DNA of 64,000 bases from contig NZ_CP085301.1 in NCBI RefSeq assembly GCF_020700235.1, positions 310,001-374,000 on the forward strand, written 5' to 3'. Under the pieces are notes generated by a model that worked only from the letters and a program-made list of their open reading frames with translations, was not told the origin of the DNA and did no database searches. Position 1 is the stretch's first letter. Every line of letters begins with the position of its first letter. Shown in pieces: positions 8,378 through 17,531 of the stretch. A program made the translations under genes and the position numbers. Source of the stretch: Haladaptatus pallidirubidus. GTDB lineage: Archaea; Halobacteriota; Halobacteria; Halobacteriales; Haladaptataceae.

Positions 8378-10642
8378 TTATTGGAAGGTTCTGCCCAACT
8401 GCTCTTCCTTCTTCGGTTCGGCGGTGTCGAACCGTTCTTCGATTTCCTCGTAGCGCTCCTTGGTTTCCTCGGTGACGCTCGGCGTCACCTCGTCCAGCGC
8501 GTCTTCGAAATGCTCGGCGGTGATGCGGACGTTGCCGACGCTGTCGCCGATGTCCTCGCGCGAGACGCTTTGGATGAACTCCCGACTCGCCGCCATTGCG
8601 GCTTCGCGGCAGACGGCCTCGATGTCGGCACCGACGTAGCCGTCGGTTTTCCGCGCCAGCGAGTCGAGGTCAACGTCGTCGGCCAGCGGCTTGTGGCGGG
8701 TGTGAACCTCGAAGATGGCTCGGCGAGCGTCCTCGTCCGGAACCGGCACGTGGACGTGCCTGTCGAGGCGGCCCGGACGCAGGAGCGCCGAGTCGATGAG
8801 GTCGGGGCGGTTCGAGGTGGCGATGACCACCACGTCTTCGAGTTCTTCGAGGCCGTCGAGTTCGGTCAGCAGCTGCGAGACGACGCGCTCGCTGACCTGC
8901 GAGCCACCGCCGCCGTCGCGTCCGCGCTCCGTCGCGATGGAGTCGATTTCGTCGAAGAACACCACGGTCGGGGCGTTCTCGCGGGCCTTGCTGAACACTT
9001 CGCGGACGCCCTTTTCGGATTCTCCGACCCACTTCGATAGCAGTTCGGGACCCTTGATCGAGATGAAGTTGCTGTCGCTCTCGTTTGCGACGGCCTTCGC
9101 CATCAGGGTCTTCCCGGTTCCGGGCGGGCCGTACATCAGGACGCCCTTCGCGGCCTGCATATCGAGCGATTCGAACACCTCTGGGTAGTCGAGCGGCCAT
9201 TGGATGGTTTCGCGAAGGCGCTCTTTCGTGTCCTCCAGACCGCCCACGTCCTGCCACGACACGTCGGGCACTTCCACGAACACTTCGCGGAGCGCCGAGG
9301 GTTCGATACCTTTCAGGGCTTCCTTGAAGTCCGCTTCAGTTACTTTCAGCGACTCCAGTACGTCCGCGGGAATCTCGTCCGAATCGAGGTCGAGTTCCGG
9401 GCGGACGCGACGGAGCGCGTTCATCGCGGATTCGCGGGCCAGCGACTCGAGGTCGGCACCGACGAACCCGTGGGTGTTGTCGGCGTACTCCTCCAAATCG
9501 ATGCCGTCAGCGAGGGGCATCCCGCGAGTATGAACCTGCATGATTTCGAGCCGACCGTCGCGGTCCGGCACGCCGATTTCGATTTCGCGGTCGAAGCGAC
9601 CGCCGCGCCGGAGTGCGGGGTCAACCGCATCGACGCGATTGGTCGCGGCGATAACCGTCACCTCGCCGCGCTCTTCGAGGCCGTCCATCAGCGAGAGCAG
9701 TTGCGCGACGACGCGGCGTTCCACGTCGCCACCCGCCTCCTCGCGTTTCGGCGCGATGGAGTCGAGTTCGTCGATGAAGATGATGGCCGGGGAGTTCTGC
9801 TCAGCCTCTTCGAACACCTCCCTGAGTTGCTCTTCGGACTCGCCGTAGTATTTCGACATTATCTCCGGACCGGAGATGGTTCGGAAGTAGGCGTCGATTT
9901 CGTTGGCGACGGCTTTCGCCATCAGGGTCTTCCCGGTTCCGGGCGGCCCGTGGAGTAAAACGCCCTTTGGCGGGTCGATGCCGAGGCGACTGAACAGTTC
10001 GGGGTGTCGCATCGGGAGCTCTATCATCTCCCGAACCTGTTCGAGTTCGCGCTCCAAGCCGCCGATGTCCTCGTAGGTCACGTCGGGTCGTGCCTGTCCA
10101 CCGCCTCCGGCCGCTCCGGCCGCGATTTCCTCGGCGGGGCGTTCGCTAATCTGGATTTCGGTGGAGTCTGTCACGACGACGGTTCCCTCCGGGTCGGTGC
10201 TGGCGACTTTGAGCGGAATGGACTGACCGGAACCCATCCCCATCAGACCGAAGCCGAACGGAATCGCCTGCCCTTGGGTGATGGCCTGCCCACTCAGCTT
10301 GTCGCGAATGTGTGGCGCGATGTTCCCGCGAATCTGAAGGTTTTGCGGGAGCGCGATGGTAACATTTTTCGCTGGTTTTACGTCGGCCTTCTCGATGCTA
10401 ACCTTGTCGTCGATGCCGACACCGGCCTCTTGGCGAAGCTTGCCGTCGATGCGGATGATACCGCGACCCTCGTCTTCGGGGTACCCCGGCCAAACCCGTG
10501 CGACTGCACGACCCTGCCCGCGACCCTCGATAACGATGTAGTCGCCGTTTTCTACGCCCAGTTCCTCCATGGAACGCCGGTCGACCGCCGCGAGCCCGCG
10601 GCCAGCGTCCTTCTGCTTTAACGGCTTGACAGTGAGTTTCAT
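8378..10642 (-). CDS. cdc48: AAA+ unfoldase Cdc48 (VCP/p97 family)
   Basis: A hexameric ATPase that unfolds and extracts proteins, probably feeding the archaeal proteasome. The 754 residues contain the N-domain (double-psi barrel plus beta clam, 1-185), D1 with Walker A GPPGTGKT (232-239), Walker [13 protein letters not shown] and arginine-finger region [13 protein letters not shown], and D2 with a second GPPGTGKT (about 505), FFDEIDSIA and [13 protein letters not shown]. The C-terminal tail is acidic with a [12 protein letters not shown] end. The start overlaps the stop of the small upstream gene by four bases, so both are on one mRNA whose promoter carries a palindrome (10888-10902). Confidence 0.96.
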   Translation of the reverse strand: MKLTVKPLKQKDAGRGLAAVDRRSMEELGVENGDYIVIEGRGQGRAVARVWPGYPEDEGRGIIRIDGKLRQEAGVGIDDKVSIEKADVKPAKNVTIALPQNLQIRGNIAPHIRDKLSGQAITQGQAIPFGFGLMGMGSGQSIPLKVASTDPEGTVVVTDSTEIQISERPAEEIAAGAAGGGGQARPDVTYEDIGGLERELEQVREMIELPMRHPELFSRLGIDPPKGVLLHGPPGTGKTLMAKAVANEIDAYFRTISGPEIMSKYYGESEEQLREVFEEAEQNSPAIIFIDELDSIAPKREEAGGDVERRVVAQLLSLMDGLEERGEVTVIAATNRVDAVDPALRRGGRFDREIEIGVPDRDGRLEIMQVHTRGMPLADGIDLEEYADNTHGFVGADLESLARESAMNALRRVRPELDLDSDEIPADVLESLKVTEADFKEALKGIEPSALREVFVEVPDVSWQDVGGLEDTKERLRETIQWPLDYPEVFESLDMQAAKGVLMYGPPGTGKTLMAKAVANESDSNFISIKGPELLSKWVGESEKGVREVFSKARENAPTVVFFDEIDSIATERGRDGGGGSQVSERVVSQLLTELDGLEELEDVVVIATSNRPDLIDSALLRPGRLDRHVHVPVPDEDARRAIFEVHTRHKPLADDVDLDSLARKTDGYVGADIEAVCREAAMAASREFIQSVSREDIGDSVGNVRITAEHFEDALDEVTPSVTEETKERYEEIEERFDTAEPKKEEQLGRTFQ

Positions 10643-10881
10643 CGTCCCTCCGTTATCGTTAGGACACCGTTGTTGATTAACACTTCTGCCCCGTCCGTCG
10701 GCAGTTCGATTTCCGTCTGGAGCGCATCGTCACCGTCCTCTACGATGACGATTGCCACGTCTTCGAGCACGTCCACGGCAACGTCCGCTGTTCCGAAGTC
10801 GGCGACGACGACATCTCCGTCGTCGTAGCTATACCGACGGGAAATGCTTCCACTCTGCTGTGAGATACGTTCGAGCGTCAT
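10639..10881 (-). CDS. Small Hsp20-like/DUF7127-type protein upstream of cdc48
   Basis: An 80-residue acidic protein ([20 protein letters not shown]...) whose C-terminal two thirds alternate hydrophobic and acidic residues ([34 protein letters not shown]). This is a pattern of beta strands like a minimal alpha-crystallin or HSP20 fold, and [13 protein letters not shown] resembles the last strand of small heat-shock proteins. Translational coupling to cdc48 (4-base overlap) suggests it serves as an adaptor, substrate receptor or regulator of the unfoldase; that is inference. The family name is from memory and less certain than the small-protein call itself. Confidence 0.7.
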   Translation of the reverse strand: MTLERISQQSGSISRRYSYDDGDVVVADFGTADVAVDVLEDVAIVIVEDGDDALQTEIELPTDGAEVLINNGVLTITEGR

Positions 10882-10887
10882 GTTTGG

Positions 10888-10920
10888 CTAACCTTTGGTT
10901 AGTTACTTAGATATTTAAAT
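10888..10920 (-). promoter_or_regulatory. Promoter of the cdc48 operon with operator-like palindrome
   Basis: On the minus strand a TATA-like ATTTAAATA (10912-10920) precedes a perfect palindrome CTAACC-AAA-GGTTAG (10888-10902), which covers the expected transcription start about 26 bases downstream. The ATG follows at 10881. A repressor bound here would block initiation, so heat-shock-type or other stress control is possible. Confidence 0.6.
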
Positions 10921-11053
10921 CTGTCGCCAATGGATACGCCACCGTACTGCGGTTACTGTCGAATCAGTACAAATGCGGTTCGAACCGGCTGTCAGCCGAA
11001 ACCGCTCCGCATCAGTCCTGAACTTTATGCTCCGCGCATGTGAAACATGGTAT

Positions 11054-11851
11054 ATGGAAACAGTCACACACCACGACCGGACGACAGCCTATCGCATCGC
11101 AGACCGTGGTGGTGATGGCGACCCCGTTCTGTTCGTCCACGGGAGCGGCGGCACCCACGAACTCTGGAAGGCACAACTCGCTCGCCTCGCTTCTACCTTC
11201 CCCGTCGTCGCACTTGATTTGAGTGGCCACGGCGACTCCGAAGACGTGGAAGCTGACCCCGGATGGAGTACCCTCTCGGCCTACGCGGACGACGTGCTCG
11301 CAGTCGCCCAAGAAACCGAAGCGAAAACGCTCGTCGGTAACTCGCTCGGCGGTGCTATCGTCGTACACCTCGTCCTCGACCGAGGTTTCGACCCCGACGC
11401 CCTCGCACTCGTCGGAACCGGCGCGAAACTCGCCGTACTGGACGACCTGCTCATCTGGCTCGAATCGGATTTCGACCGCGCTGTCGAGTTTTTACACGAA
11501 AGCGACCGCCTCTTTCACGACTCCGACAACCGCTACGTCGAACTCTCGAAGGAGTCGATGTACGAGGTCGGCCAGCGAGTGACGAGTCGGGATTTCCACT
11601 CCTGTCACACCTTCGACGTGCGGAACCAGTTGGACGAAATCGTCGCCCCGACGCTCGCCGTCGTCGGCGAACACGACATGCTCACGCCACCGCGGTATCA
11701 TAAGTATCTGGCCGACAACATCATCGACGGTCAGTTCGTCGAAATAGAGGGAGCGGCACATCTGACGATGCTCGAAACGCCGGAGGCGTTCAACGGAACG
11801 CTGACGCGATTTTTGGAAGGCGTCCGTAATGACGCCGATTTTGGTAATTAG
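11054..11851 (+). CDS. Alpha/beta-fold hydrolase
   Basis: A 265-residue cytoplasmic hydrolase. It shows the oxyanion motif LFVHGSGG (about residues 25-31), the nucleophile elbow GNSLGG (Ser, about 98), an acid in AVVGEHDMLTPP and the catalytic His in EGAAHLTMLETP. The closest named relatives would be esterases and 3-oxoadipate enol-lactonase-like or MhpC-like enzymes, but the substrate cannot be read from sequence. The ATG at 11054 starts METVTHHDRTT with a TATA-like CTTTATGC about 30 bases upstream; the upstream in-frame ATG at 10973 gives a non-conserved extension. It is convergent with panB. Confidence 0.85.
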   Translation: METVTHHDRTTAYRIADRGGDGDPVLFVHGSGGTHELWKAQLARLASTFPVVALDLSGHGDSEDVEADPGWSTLSAYADDVLAVAQETEAKTLVGNSLGGAIVVHLVLDRGFDPDALALVGTGAKLAVLDDLLIWLESDFDRAVEFLHESDRLFHDSDNRYVELSKESMYEVGQRVTSRDFHSCHTFDVRNQLDEIVAPTLAVVGEHDMLTPPRYHKYLADNIIDGQFVEIEGAAHLTMLETPEAFNGTLTRFLEGVRNDADFGN

Positions 11852-11863
11852 AAGGTTCGATAA

Positions 11864-12673
11864 TCAATACACGTCGTCTAAGCTCTCCTCAACGTGCGAA
11901 TGTTCGTCCGCCGGGAAATCGCCCGATTCGACTTCGGCGCGGAACGCGGAAACTGCGCGCTCCATCTCGCCGCGAACGTCGCCGAACTGCTTCGAGAACG
12001 AGGGACTCCACTCGCCCAGTCCGACTGCGTCGGTGATGACGAGAACCTGTCCGTCGGTGTGCGATCCGGCACCGATTCCGATTGTCGGGATGTCGAGTTC
12101 TTCGGTGATGGTCGCGGCGAGGTTCGCCGGAACGTGTTCGAGGACGAGCGAGAACGCGCCCGCCTCCTCGTGTTTCCGGGCGAGTTCGAGCATCTCGTCC
12201 GCGGTCTTCTGCGACGTTCCCTGTCGAGCGTAGCCCGACTGGTTGACGTGCTGTGGCGTCAGTCCGAGGTGGGCCATCACCGGAATCCCGATTCGCGAGA
12301 GCGTCTCGGTCAACTCGACGGTGTGACTCCCGCTTTCGATTTTGACAGCGTTCGCTCCCTCCTCTTTCACCATTCGACCGGCGTTCTCGACCGCCGTTTT
12401 CGCGTCGAAGCCGAAACTGAGGAACGGCAAGTCGGCGATGACGAGCGCGTCTTCGGCACCGCGGGAGACGGCCCCGGTTCGACTCGCAACCTCATCGACC
12501 GTGACTGGAAGCGTGGAGTCGTATCCCAACACCGCGTTCCCCATGCTGTCACCGACGAGTATCATATCGATGTCGGCGTCGTCTACGATTGCCGCAGTCG
12601 GCGCGTCGTAGGCCGTAAGCATCGTAATCGGCGCTTCGCCAGCCTTGGCGCGAATATCCCTCACCGTTGGCAT
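11864..12673 (-). CDS. panB: 3-methyl-2-oxobutanoate hydroxymethyltransferase PanB
   Basis: PanB makes ketopantoate from 2-oxoisovalerate and methylene-tetrahydrofolate (or the archaeal pterin), the first step towards pantothenate and coenzyme A. The 269-residue protein has the TIM-barrel signatures MLTAYDAPTAAIVDDADID, LVGDSMGNAVLGYDST (Mg2+ Asp), KIESG, VMAHLGLTPQHVNQ, catalytic LVLEHVP and GIGAGSHTDGQVLVITD. The length is normal for the family. It is transcribed as a single gene; no panC- or CoA-pathway partner is adjacent. Confidence 0.95.
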   Translation of the reverse strand: MPTVRDIRAKAGEAPITMLTAYDAPTAAIVDDADIDMILVGDSMGNAVLGYDSTLPVTVDEVASRTGAVSRGAEDALVIADLPFLSFGFDAKTAVENAGRMVKEEGANAVKIESGSHTVELTETLSRIGIPVMAHLGLTPQHVNQSGYARQGTSQKTADEMLELARKHEEAGAFSLVLEHVPANLAATITEELDIPTIGIGAGSHTDGQVLVITDAVGLGEWSPSFSKQFGDVRGEMERAVSAFRAEVESGDFPADEHSHVEESLDDVY

Positions 12674-12803
12674 GCTTCGAACTCCTTGTCGGGAGGGCTT
12701 AACCCCCCCGGTCGGCGACGGATCGACCGGAAGCTGGCTGGCTCGGTTGGGCAGCTGACCCGACCTGACAACGCTTAAGCCCGCCCAGTACTCGGATTTA
12801 TCT

Positions 12804-13046
12804 GTGCCCGAACCAGTCGAAACCTACAGTCCGGACGGCGTCGATTATGGGTGGGTGATGCAGGTCACCTTCGTCACGACAATACTCGTCGGCGCGCCAC
12901 TCGTTGCACTCATCGCGCTCTTTTCGGGAGTGTCCCTGCCGACGTGGGCCTCGCGTGTCTCCTTCGCGGTTCGCGTCGGCGCAATCGTGTGGTTCGTCAC
13001 CGCGATTTGCGTGTTTTTCTACGCTCGCAGTCAGCAGACGGACTGA
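12804..13046 (+). CDS. Small two-helix membrane protein, haloarchaeal (DUF5822-like)
   Basis: An 80-residue protein with a GTG start. After the polar MPEPVETYSPDGVDYGW segment come two hydrophobic helices (about 18-43 and 50-74) separated by LPTWASRVSF, ending in ARSQQTD. The motif D-Y-G-W before the first helix is characteristic of a haloarchaeal conserved family. The function is unknown. It is divergent from panB, with a TTAAGC box about 27 bases before the GTG. Confidence 0.7.
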   Translation: MPEPVETYSPDGVDYGWVMQVTFVTTILVGAPLVALIALFSGVSLPTWASRVSFAVRVGAIVWFVTAICVFFYARSQQTD

Positions 13047-13272
13047 AACGCCGAAATTCGACAGTGGTCGAAAAAGACGACGAACGGGCAACGAACGGCG
13101 AAACGGGTTAAAATGACCCGGTACGGCGATACTATACTACATCGACTTGTTGGCACGAACTGAAATCCTCTTTCGGTGCATCCGCGCCCCCGCCACGTGA
13201 AAAGCGGGTCGAAAGCGATTCTGTTCCAGTATCATGTAGTTTATTTATTCAAATCTGCCAATAACGGTATCA

Positions 13273-13944
13273 ATGAGAGCACCTGAAAAGGGGGGTATGA
13301 CGGGAACGATTGCAGAGGTGACGTTTCCCGCCGACAAGTTCGCCCTCGAGCAAACTCTCCGATCACTTGATGCGACCCGGTTCGACATCGAACAGGTCGT
13401 GGCGTACAACCAAAACCGGCTGATGCCGTTCGTGTGGGCTGGAACGAGCGACCGCGAGACCGTCGAATCCGCCTATCTCACCGACGAGAGCGTGAGTGCG
13501 TTCCAGTTCGTCGCCGAGTTCGATACCGAATGTCTCTACCAGTTGGAGTGGGTCGCCAAAATCGACTCCCTCGTCCGAATCCTCGTTGAAGAACGTGGGG
13601 CGATTCTGACCGCGACAGGGAAAGAAGATACGTGGAATCTCAGAATTTTGTTCGGCGACCACGACGCGCTCGCTCGCACCTATGAACACTGTGAAACCCA
13701 GGGAATCGACCTCGAAGTCAACACGATTCAGGAGTTCGTCCACGGCCGAACCGGCCAGTTCGGTCTAACCCAGAGCCAACGACGGACGCTTCAACTCGCC
13801 CACGACCGGGGCTACTACTCCGTTCCGCGGGAAGCCTCCGCGAAAACACTCGCGGGCGAACTCGGTGTGACACATCAATCCCTCTCGGAGCGACTCCGCC
13901 GAGGGCACGAAAATCTCGTAAAAAATACGCTCGGCGGCCGATAA
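13273..13944 (+). CDS. HTH-10 (Bat-like) transcriptional regulator
   Basis: A 223-residue regulator of the bacterio-opsin-activator type. An N-terminal alpha/beta sensing domain of about 155 residues (EVTFPADKFALEQTLRS, FQFVAEFDTECLYQLEW) precedes the C-terminal HTH-10 region, with the diagnostic LTQSQRRTLQLAHDRGYYSVPREASAK and a helix-turn-helix LAGELGVTHQSLSERLRRG. The N-terminus resembles other HTH-10 proteins that lack a PAS or GAF domain. A TATA-like TTTATTTATTC lies 25-33 bases before the ATG at 13273; a second ATG at 13297 is possible. Target genes are unknown. Confidence 0.88.
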   Translation: MRAPEKGGMTGTIAEVTFPADKFALEQTLRSLDATRFDIEQVVAYNQNRLMPFVWAGTSDRETVESAYLTDESVSAFQFVAEFDTECLYQLEWVAKIDSLVRILVEERGAILTATGKEDTWNLRILFGDHDALARTYEHCETQGIDLEVNTIQEFVHGRTGQFGLTQSQRRTLQLAHDRGYYSVPREASAKTLAGELGVTHQSLSERLRRGHENLVKNTLGGR

Positions 13945-13985
13945 GTCGAAACTAAATCAAATTTCGATGCGGGGGTACAATACGA

Positions 13986-14501
13986 TTAAACGTATTCGAA
14001 CGCCACACCTGCGCGTTCCGCAGTCAGTTCATCCCGGCGCGAATCGCCGATGAACACCGCGCCATCGACGCCCAGCGCGCGAAGGGTCGCCTTCAGCGGT
14101 TCCGGATGCGGCTTCCGAGTCGGAACCGAATCCCGTCCGACGACCGCATCCACGTGCCTTGCGAGTCCGTGCGTTTCGAGGCCGACGTGGCAGGCGGATT
14201 CGCAGTTCAGCGAACACACACCGACGGGAATTTCGCGGGAGAGCAGTTCGTCCGCGTGCGGCAGGCGAATCGAACGCCGCGCGCCGTCGCGCTCGTGCTG
14301 GCTAATTATCGCCTCGATTTCGTCGCGCACGTTCGCCTCGTCGGCCAAATCGAGCATCCGCCAGAGATCGGCGTCACTGGCATCGACGCCGTGACGTTCC
14401 AGCTCCACCGTTACGTCCTGTGCCACCGCCTTCCAGTTCACGATGAGTTGTACGAGCGTTCCATCGAGGTCGTACACCACCGCCGAAACGTCGTCAGTCA
14501 C
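13986..14501 (-). CDS. HAD-superfamily hydrolase, phosphoglycolate phosphatase-like
   Basis: A 171-residue HAD phosphatase. Motif I is VVYDLDGTLV (nucleophile and acid Asp), motif II is GVCSLNCE-like (Ser/Thr region), the Lys of motif III lies in RKPHPEPLKATL, and motif IV is VFIGDSRRDELTAE. A small helical cap lies between motifs I and II. The substrate is unknown; phosphoglycolate or other small phosphates are likely. I use the GTG at 14501 because the first strand starts right after it; the longer frame would need a TTG at 14528. Confidence 0.85.
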   Translation of the reverse strand: MTDDVSAVVYDLDGTLVQLIVNWKAVAQDVTVELERHGVDASDADLWRMLDLADEANVRDEIEAIISQHERDGARRSIRLPHADELLSREIPVGVCSLNCESACHVGLETHGLARHVDAVVGRDSVPTRKPHPEPLKATLRALGVDGAVFIGDSRRDELTAERAGVAFEYV

Positions 14502-14547
14502 GGCTGTTCGTAGGTAGGTCGGGGGCAAAGGGACTTCGGTCGGCAGC

Positions 14548-14952
14548 TTATTCGATTGCTTCTTCCACCATCTCGACCAGCGTCGTCACGTCGGAATCGG
14601 GGTCAACCGTGAAAAACAGTCCTTCTTCGCCGACGAGTATCCGAACGAGAATAATGTGATCCATGAACGTGACGAACGACCGAACCTCACCCGCATCGCG
14701 AAACACGTCCTCGAAGAGGTCTTTTTCCATGAAATCGACGTGGACGTAGGAGAGCACTTCTTCGAAGTGGTCTACCATCTCCCGCTCGCTGTCGTACAAA
14801 TCGAGGGTCAGCTGGTCGGCACGCAGGATGTTGAAATCCTCGGTATCGTACTCCACGCACAGGTGAACGGAATCGCCCGCAACGTCTCGGAGTACAGTGA
14901 CTGCCGAATCGACGTCGAAGGAAACGAGGGATGAACGGTTGGAGATAGTCAT
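14548..14952 (-). CDS. Conserved haloarchaeal protein of unknown function
   Basis: A 134-residue acidic alpha/beta protein (MTISNRSSLVSFDVDSAV). Visible segments are an N-terminal helix, VHLCVEYDTEDFNILRADQ, a long helix around EREMVDHFEEVLSYVHVDFMEK, then the strand pair VRSFVTFMDHIILVRIL and EEGLFFTVDPD. The final hydrophobic, glycine-bearing strands (LFFTVDP) resemble small haloarchaeal sensor-like proteins seen beside HTH-10 regulators. No catalytic or metal motif is seen. It lies 46 bases upstream of the HAD gene on the same strand, so co-transcription is likely. Confidence 0.7.
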   Translation of the reverse strand: MTISNRSSLVSFDVDSAVTVLRDVAGDSVHLCVEYDTEDFNILRADQLTLDLYDSEREMVDHFEEVLSYVHVDFMEKDLFEDVFRDAGEVRSFVTFMDHIILVRILVGEEGLFFTVDPDSDVTTLVEMVEEAIE

Positions 14953-15012
14953 CGAATCACGGAACTGGTTATTGAGTCAGCCATCCTAGTGATGTGGCAT
15001 AAATCTGTGGGA

Positions 15013-16137
15013 TTATTCCAACAATTTGCGGGCGATGACTTTCTTCTGAATCTCCGACGTTCCCTCGTAGATGGTCGTTATCTTCGAATCGCGGTACAGT
15101 CGCTCCACGTCGAAATCGGTCGTGTAGCCGTAGCCGCCGTGAATCTGCACCGCCTCGTTCGTGATTTCGACGGCGGACTCGCTGGCGAAATATTTCGCCA
15201 TGCTCGCCGCCATTCCGTGTTCTTCGCCAGCGTCAGCGAGTCGGGCGGCGTCTCGAGTCAGCAGACGTCCCGCTTGTAGTTTCGTCTGCATATCCGCGAA
15301 CTTGTGCCGGATTGTCTGGATGTCGGCAATCGGTTTGCCGAACTGCTCGCGTTCCCCGGCGTAGTCGATTGCGTGGTCGAATGCGGCCTGAGAAAGTCCG
15401 ACCGCCTGACTCGCGATGCCGATGCGTCCGCCGGTCAGAATATGCAGGGCCGCGGAGAGACCCCTTCCTTCCTCGGTGAGTCGGTAGTCGGCGGGAATCC
15501 GCACGTCGTCGAAGATGAGGCTGGTCGTGTCGCTCGCGCGCAGACCGAGTTTCTCCTCTTTCTTTCCGACTTCGACGCCAACATCCTTCGGAACCACAAA
15601 CTGCGTGACGCTTCGCGGGTCGTCCCGGTCGGTTTTGGCGAACAAGATTATCACGTCGGCGCGCTTGCCGTTCGTAATCCACTGTTTTTTGCCGTTGATG
15701 ACGTACTCGTCGCCCTCCTTGCGCGCCTCCGTGGACATCTCGGCGGGGTTCGACCCGGCCTCCGGTTCCGACAACGCGAACGCGCCGACGGGCCTTCCCT
15801 CGGCCATCTCCGGAAGCCAGCGCTCTTTCTGTTCTTCGTCGCCGAACTCCGCGAGACAGGACGTTGCGAGACAGTGAACCGACAGCGCCGTGGCCACCGA
15901 CAGAGCGCCGTAGGCGACCTGCTCGTTGGCGATGCTGTAGGTCATCTTGTCCACGTCGATACCGCCGTACTCCTCGGGGACCGTCATGCCCGTCAAATCG
16001 AGTTCCGCGAGACCGTCCCACACGTCCTCCGGGAACTCCTCGTTTTCGTCACATTCCGCGGCAGTCGGCTGGATTTCCTCGACAGCGAACTCCCGGACCA
16101 CGTCACGAATGGCCCGTTGTTCCGGGGAGAGGTTCAT
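15013..16137 (-). CDS. Acyl-CoA dehydrogenase
   Basis: A FAD enzyme that oxidises acyl-CoA to enoyl-CoA, passing electrons to ETF. The 374-residue length is standard. Signatures seen are ALSEPEAGSNPAEM (FAD/substrate contact), KQWITNGKRADVIILFA, GLRASDTTSLIFDDVRIP, YAGEREQFGKPI, a QIHGGYGYTTDFDVERLYRD segment and the active-site region IYEGTSEIQ near the C-terminus. The catalytic Glu position for short- and medium-chain types corresponds to the E of YEGTSEIQ. The ATG at 16137 starts MNLSPEQRAIRD. The chain-length preference is not readable. Confidence 0.93.
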   Translation of the reverse strand: MNLSPEQRAIRDVVREFAVEEIQPTAAECDENEEFPEDVWDGLAELDLTGMTVPEEYGGIDVDKMTYSIANEQVAYGALSVATALSVHCLATSCLAEFGDEEQKERWLPEMAEGRPVGAFALSEPEAGSNPAEMSTEARKEGDEYVINGKKQWITNGKRADVIILFAKTDRDDPRSVTQFVVPKDVGVEVGKKEEKLGLRASDTTSLIFDDVRIPADYRLTEEGRGLSAALHILTGGRIGIASQAVGLSQAAFDHAIDYAGEREQFGKPIADIQTIRHKFADMQTKLQAGRLLTRDAARLADAGEEHGMAASMAKYFASESAVEITNEAVQIHGGYGYTTDFDVERLYRDSKITTIYEGTSEIQKKVIARKLLE

Positions 16138-16231
16138 GCCCGTTCTTCGAGTTCCGGGGGAAAAAGATACCCGTTCTGCGGCGGCCTGGAAGCGGAATCT
16201 CGGCACCCGCGATAAGTCTTTGCTCGGCGTC

Positions 16232-17482
16232 CTACTCGCGCAGAAACGTGACGACATCCTCCGGTTCCGCCGACAGTCCGCCGCCTTGCGCGAACGACGG
16301 ACTGCCGCCGCCACCGCCGCCGAACTCCGCGGTCACCTCATCTATCACGTCGACCGCAGAAACGTCACCGTTCGCACCGACCACGAGGAAGGTTGCTCCA
16401 TCCGCGCCGGTGAGCGCGACCACGTCGGCCGCGTCGCCAGCCAACTCTTGCACGCGGTCTGCGAGTTCGTTCGGGCCGACGCCGTCGATGGTGCCGACCA
16501 GCCACTCGTTGCCGTCTCTGGCAACCGTCTCGTCCGCCAACTCCTCAATTTTCGCGCCGACGAGTTGGGATTTCGCGTCCGCCAGTTCGCGTTCGAGACC
16601 TCCGAGTTCGTCCGAGAGTCGGCCGATTTCCGCGGGCAAGTTTTCGACGCTCGTTCCCGCGACTCGCGCCGAATCGAGCGCCGCGGATTTTTCGTCTACC
16701 TGCTGGCGAATCGCTGGCGGGCCGACGGCGAACTCCACGCGCGTCAGTCCCTCTCCGGGATTTGACCGTTCGAGGACGGTGACCGGACCGATTTCGTGCG
16801 TGTTCTCGACGTGCGTTCCGCCGCACGCCGCCACGTCCCACTCTTCGATTTCCACCACTCGAACCGTATCCGAATCGCTCAAGACGCCCTCCTCGGTTTT
16901 CGTGTTGAACGCGATTTCCTCGCGTTCCAACGCTTCTGCTTTGGGAACTTCTACCCACGAAACCGGGAGCGAATCCCAGACCACCCGGTTCGTCAGGCGT
17001 TCGAGTTCCACGAGGATCGAATCGTCGATATCCGTCGAAGTTTCGAAATCGACGCGGATTTTCTCTTCGGCGATGTCGAATCCGCCGTAGCCGAGGTCGT
17101 CCAAAATTTGCCTTCCAGCACCGTAGAGGACGTGGCTCGCGGTATGCGCCCGCATACAGTAAGTTCGGAACGTTTCGTCGATTTGGCCGACGACGGTGTC
17201 GCCCGGTTCGAAGCTCGGGTTCGCGTCCGCGTTGGATTCAGAACCCAACGCGGACGCGGTTTCGCCCCTCGACACGGCTTCCGTTTCGAGCGTGTGAACT
17301 ACCGCTCCGTCGCGCTTCTGTACGTCCGCGACCGGAATGCCGCCGAGGGTTCCTCGGTCGGCTGGTTGCCCGCCGCTTTCGGCGTAAAAATACGTCTCGG
17401 AAAGAACGACGTCGCGCCCGTCCCGTCGTTCGACAGTCGCCTCAAATCCCGTTCGATAGGGTTCCGCTGCTGCGCGAGTCAT
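16232..17482 (-). CDS. Alanyl-tRNA editing protein, AlaX-type with DHHA1 domain
   Basis: A free-standing editing enzyme that removes Ser or Gly mis-attached to tRNA-Ala. The 416-residue protein has an N-terminal TGFEATVERRDGRDVVLSETYFYAESGGQPAD-type AlaRS C-Ala-like part (shown here only by its key residues E-S-G-G-Q-P), the zinc-binding HTASH and CGGTH motifs, a coiled-coil region (about 255-310, LSDELGGLERELAD) and a C-terminal DHHA1 domain with the glycine-rich FGGGGGGSPSFAQGG. That architecture is AlaX-L. An insertion-like segment holds a perfect inverted repeat (17222-17258). The ATG at 17482 is chosen because the conserved strand follows it. Confidence 0.92.
   Translation of the reverse strand: MTRAAAEPYRTGFEATVERRDGRDVVLSETYFYAESGGQPADRGTLGGIPVADVQKRDGAVVHTLETEAVSRGETASALGSESNADANPSFEPGDTVVGQIDETFRTYCMRAHTASHVLYGAGRQILDDLGYGGFDIAEEKIRVDFETSTDIDDSILVELERLTNRVVWDSLPVSWVEVPKAEALEREEIAFNTKTEEGVLSDSDTVRVVEIEEWDVAACGGTHVENTHEIGPVTVLERSNPGEGLTRVEFAVGPPAIRQQVDEKSAALDSARVAGTSVENLPAEIGRLSDELGGLERELADAKSQLVGAKIEELADETVARDGNEWLVGTIDGVGPNELADRVQELAGDAADVVALTGADGATFLVVGANGDVSAVDVIDEVTAEFGGGGGGSPSFAQGGGLSAEPEDVVTFLRE
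17222..17258. repeat. Perfect 14-bp inverted repeat inside the AlaX gene
   Basis: The arms CGCGTCCGCGTTGG (17222-17235) and its exact complement (17245-17258) have a 9-base loop. It encodes a Ser/Asn/Asp-rich linker (ASALGSESNADAN) before the editing core. Confidence 0.85.
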
Positions 17483-17531
17483 ACACCGTTCTCCGAAACG
17501 AGAAGACAAAAACGCTCCGCCGACTCGAACC

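Noticed and set aside
8378..9040. Plus-strand frame opposite the cdc48 C-terminus
   Set aside because: Shadow of the AAA+ domain; no independent signature.
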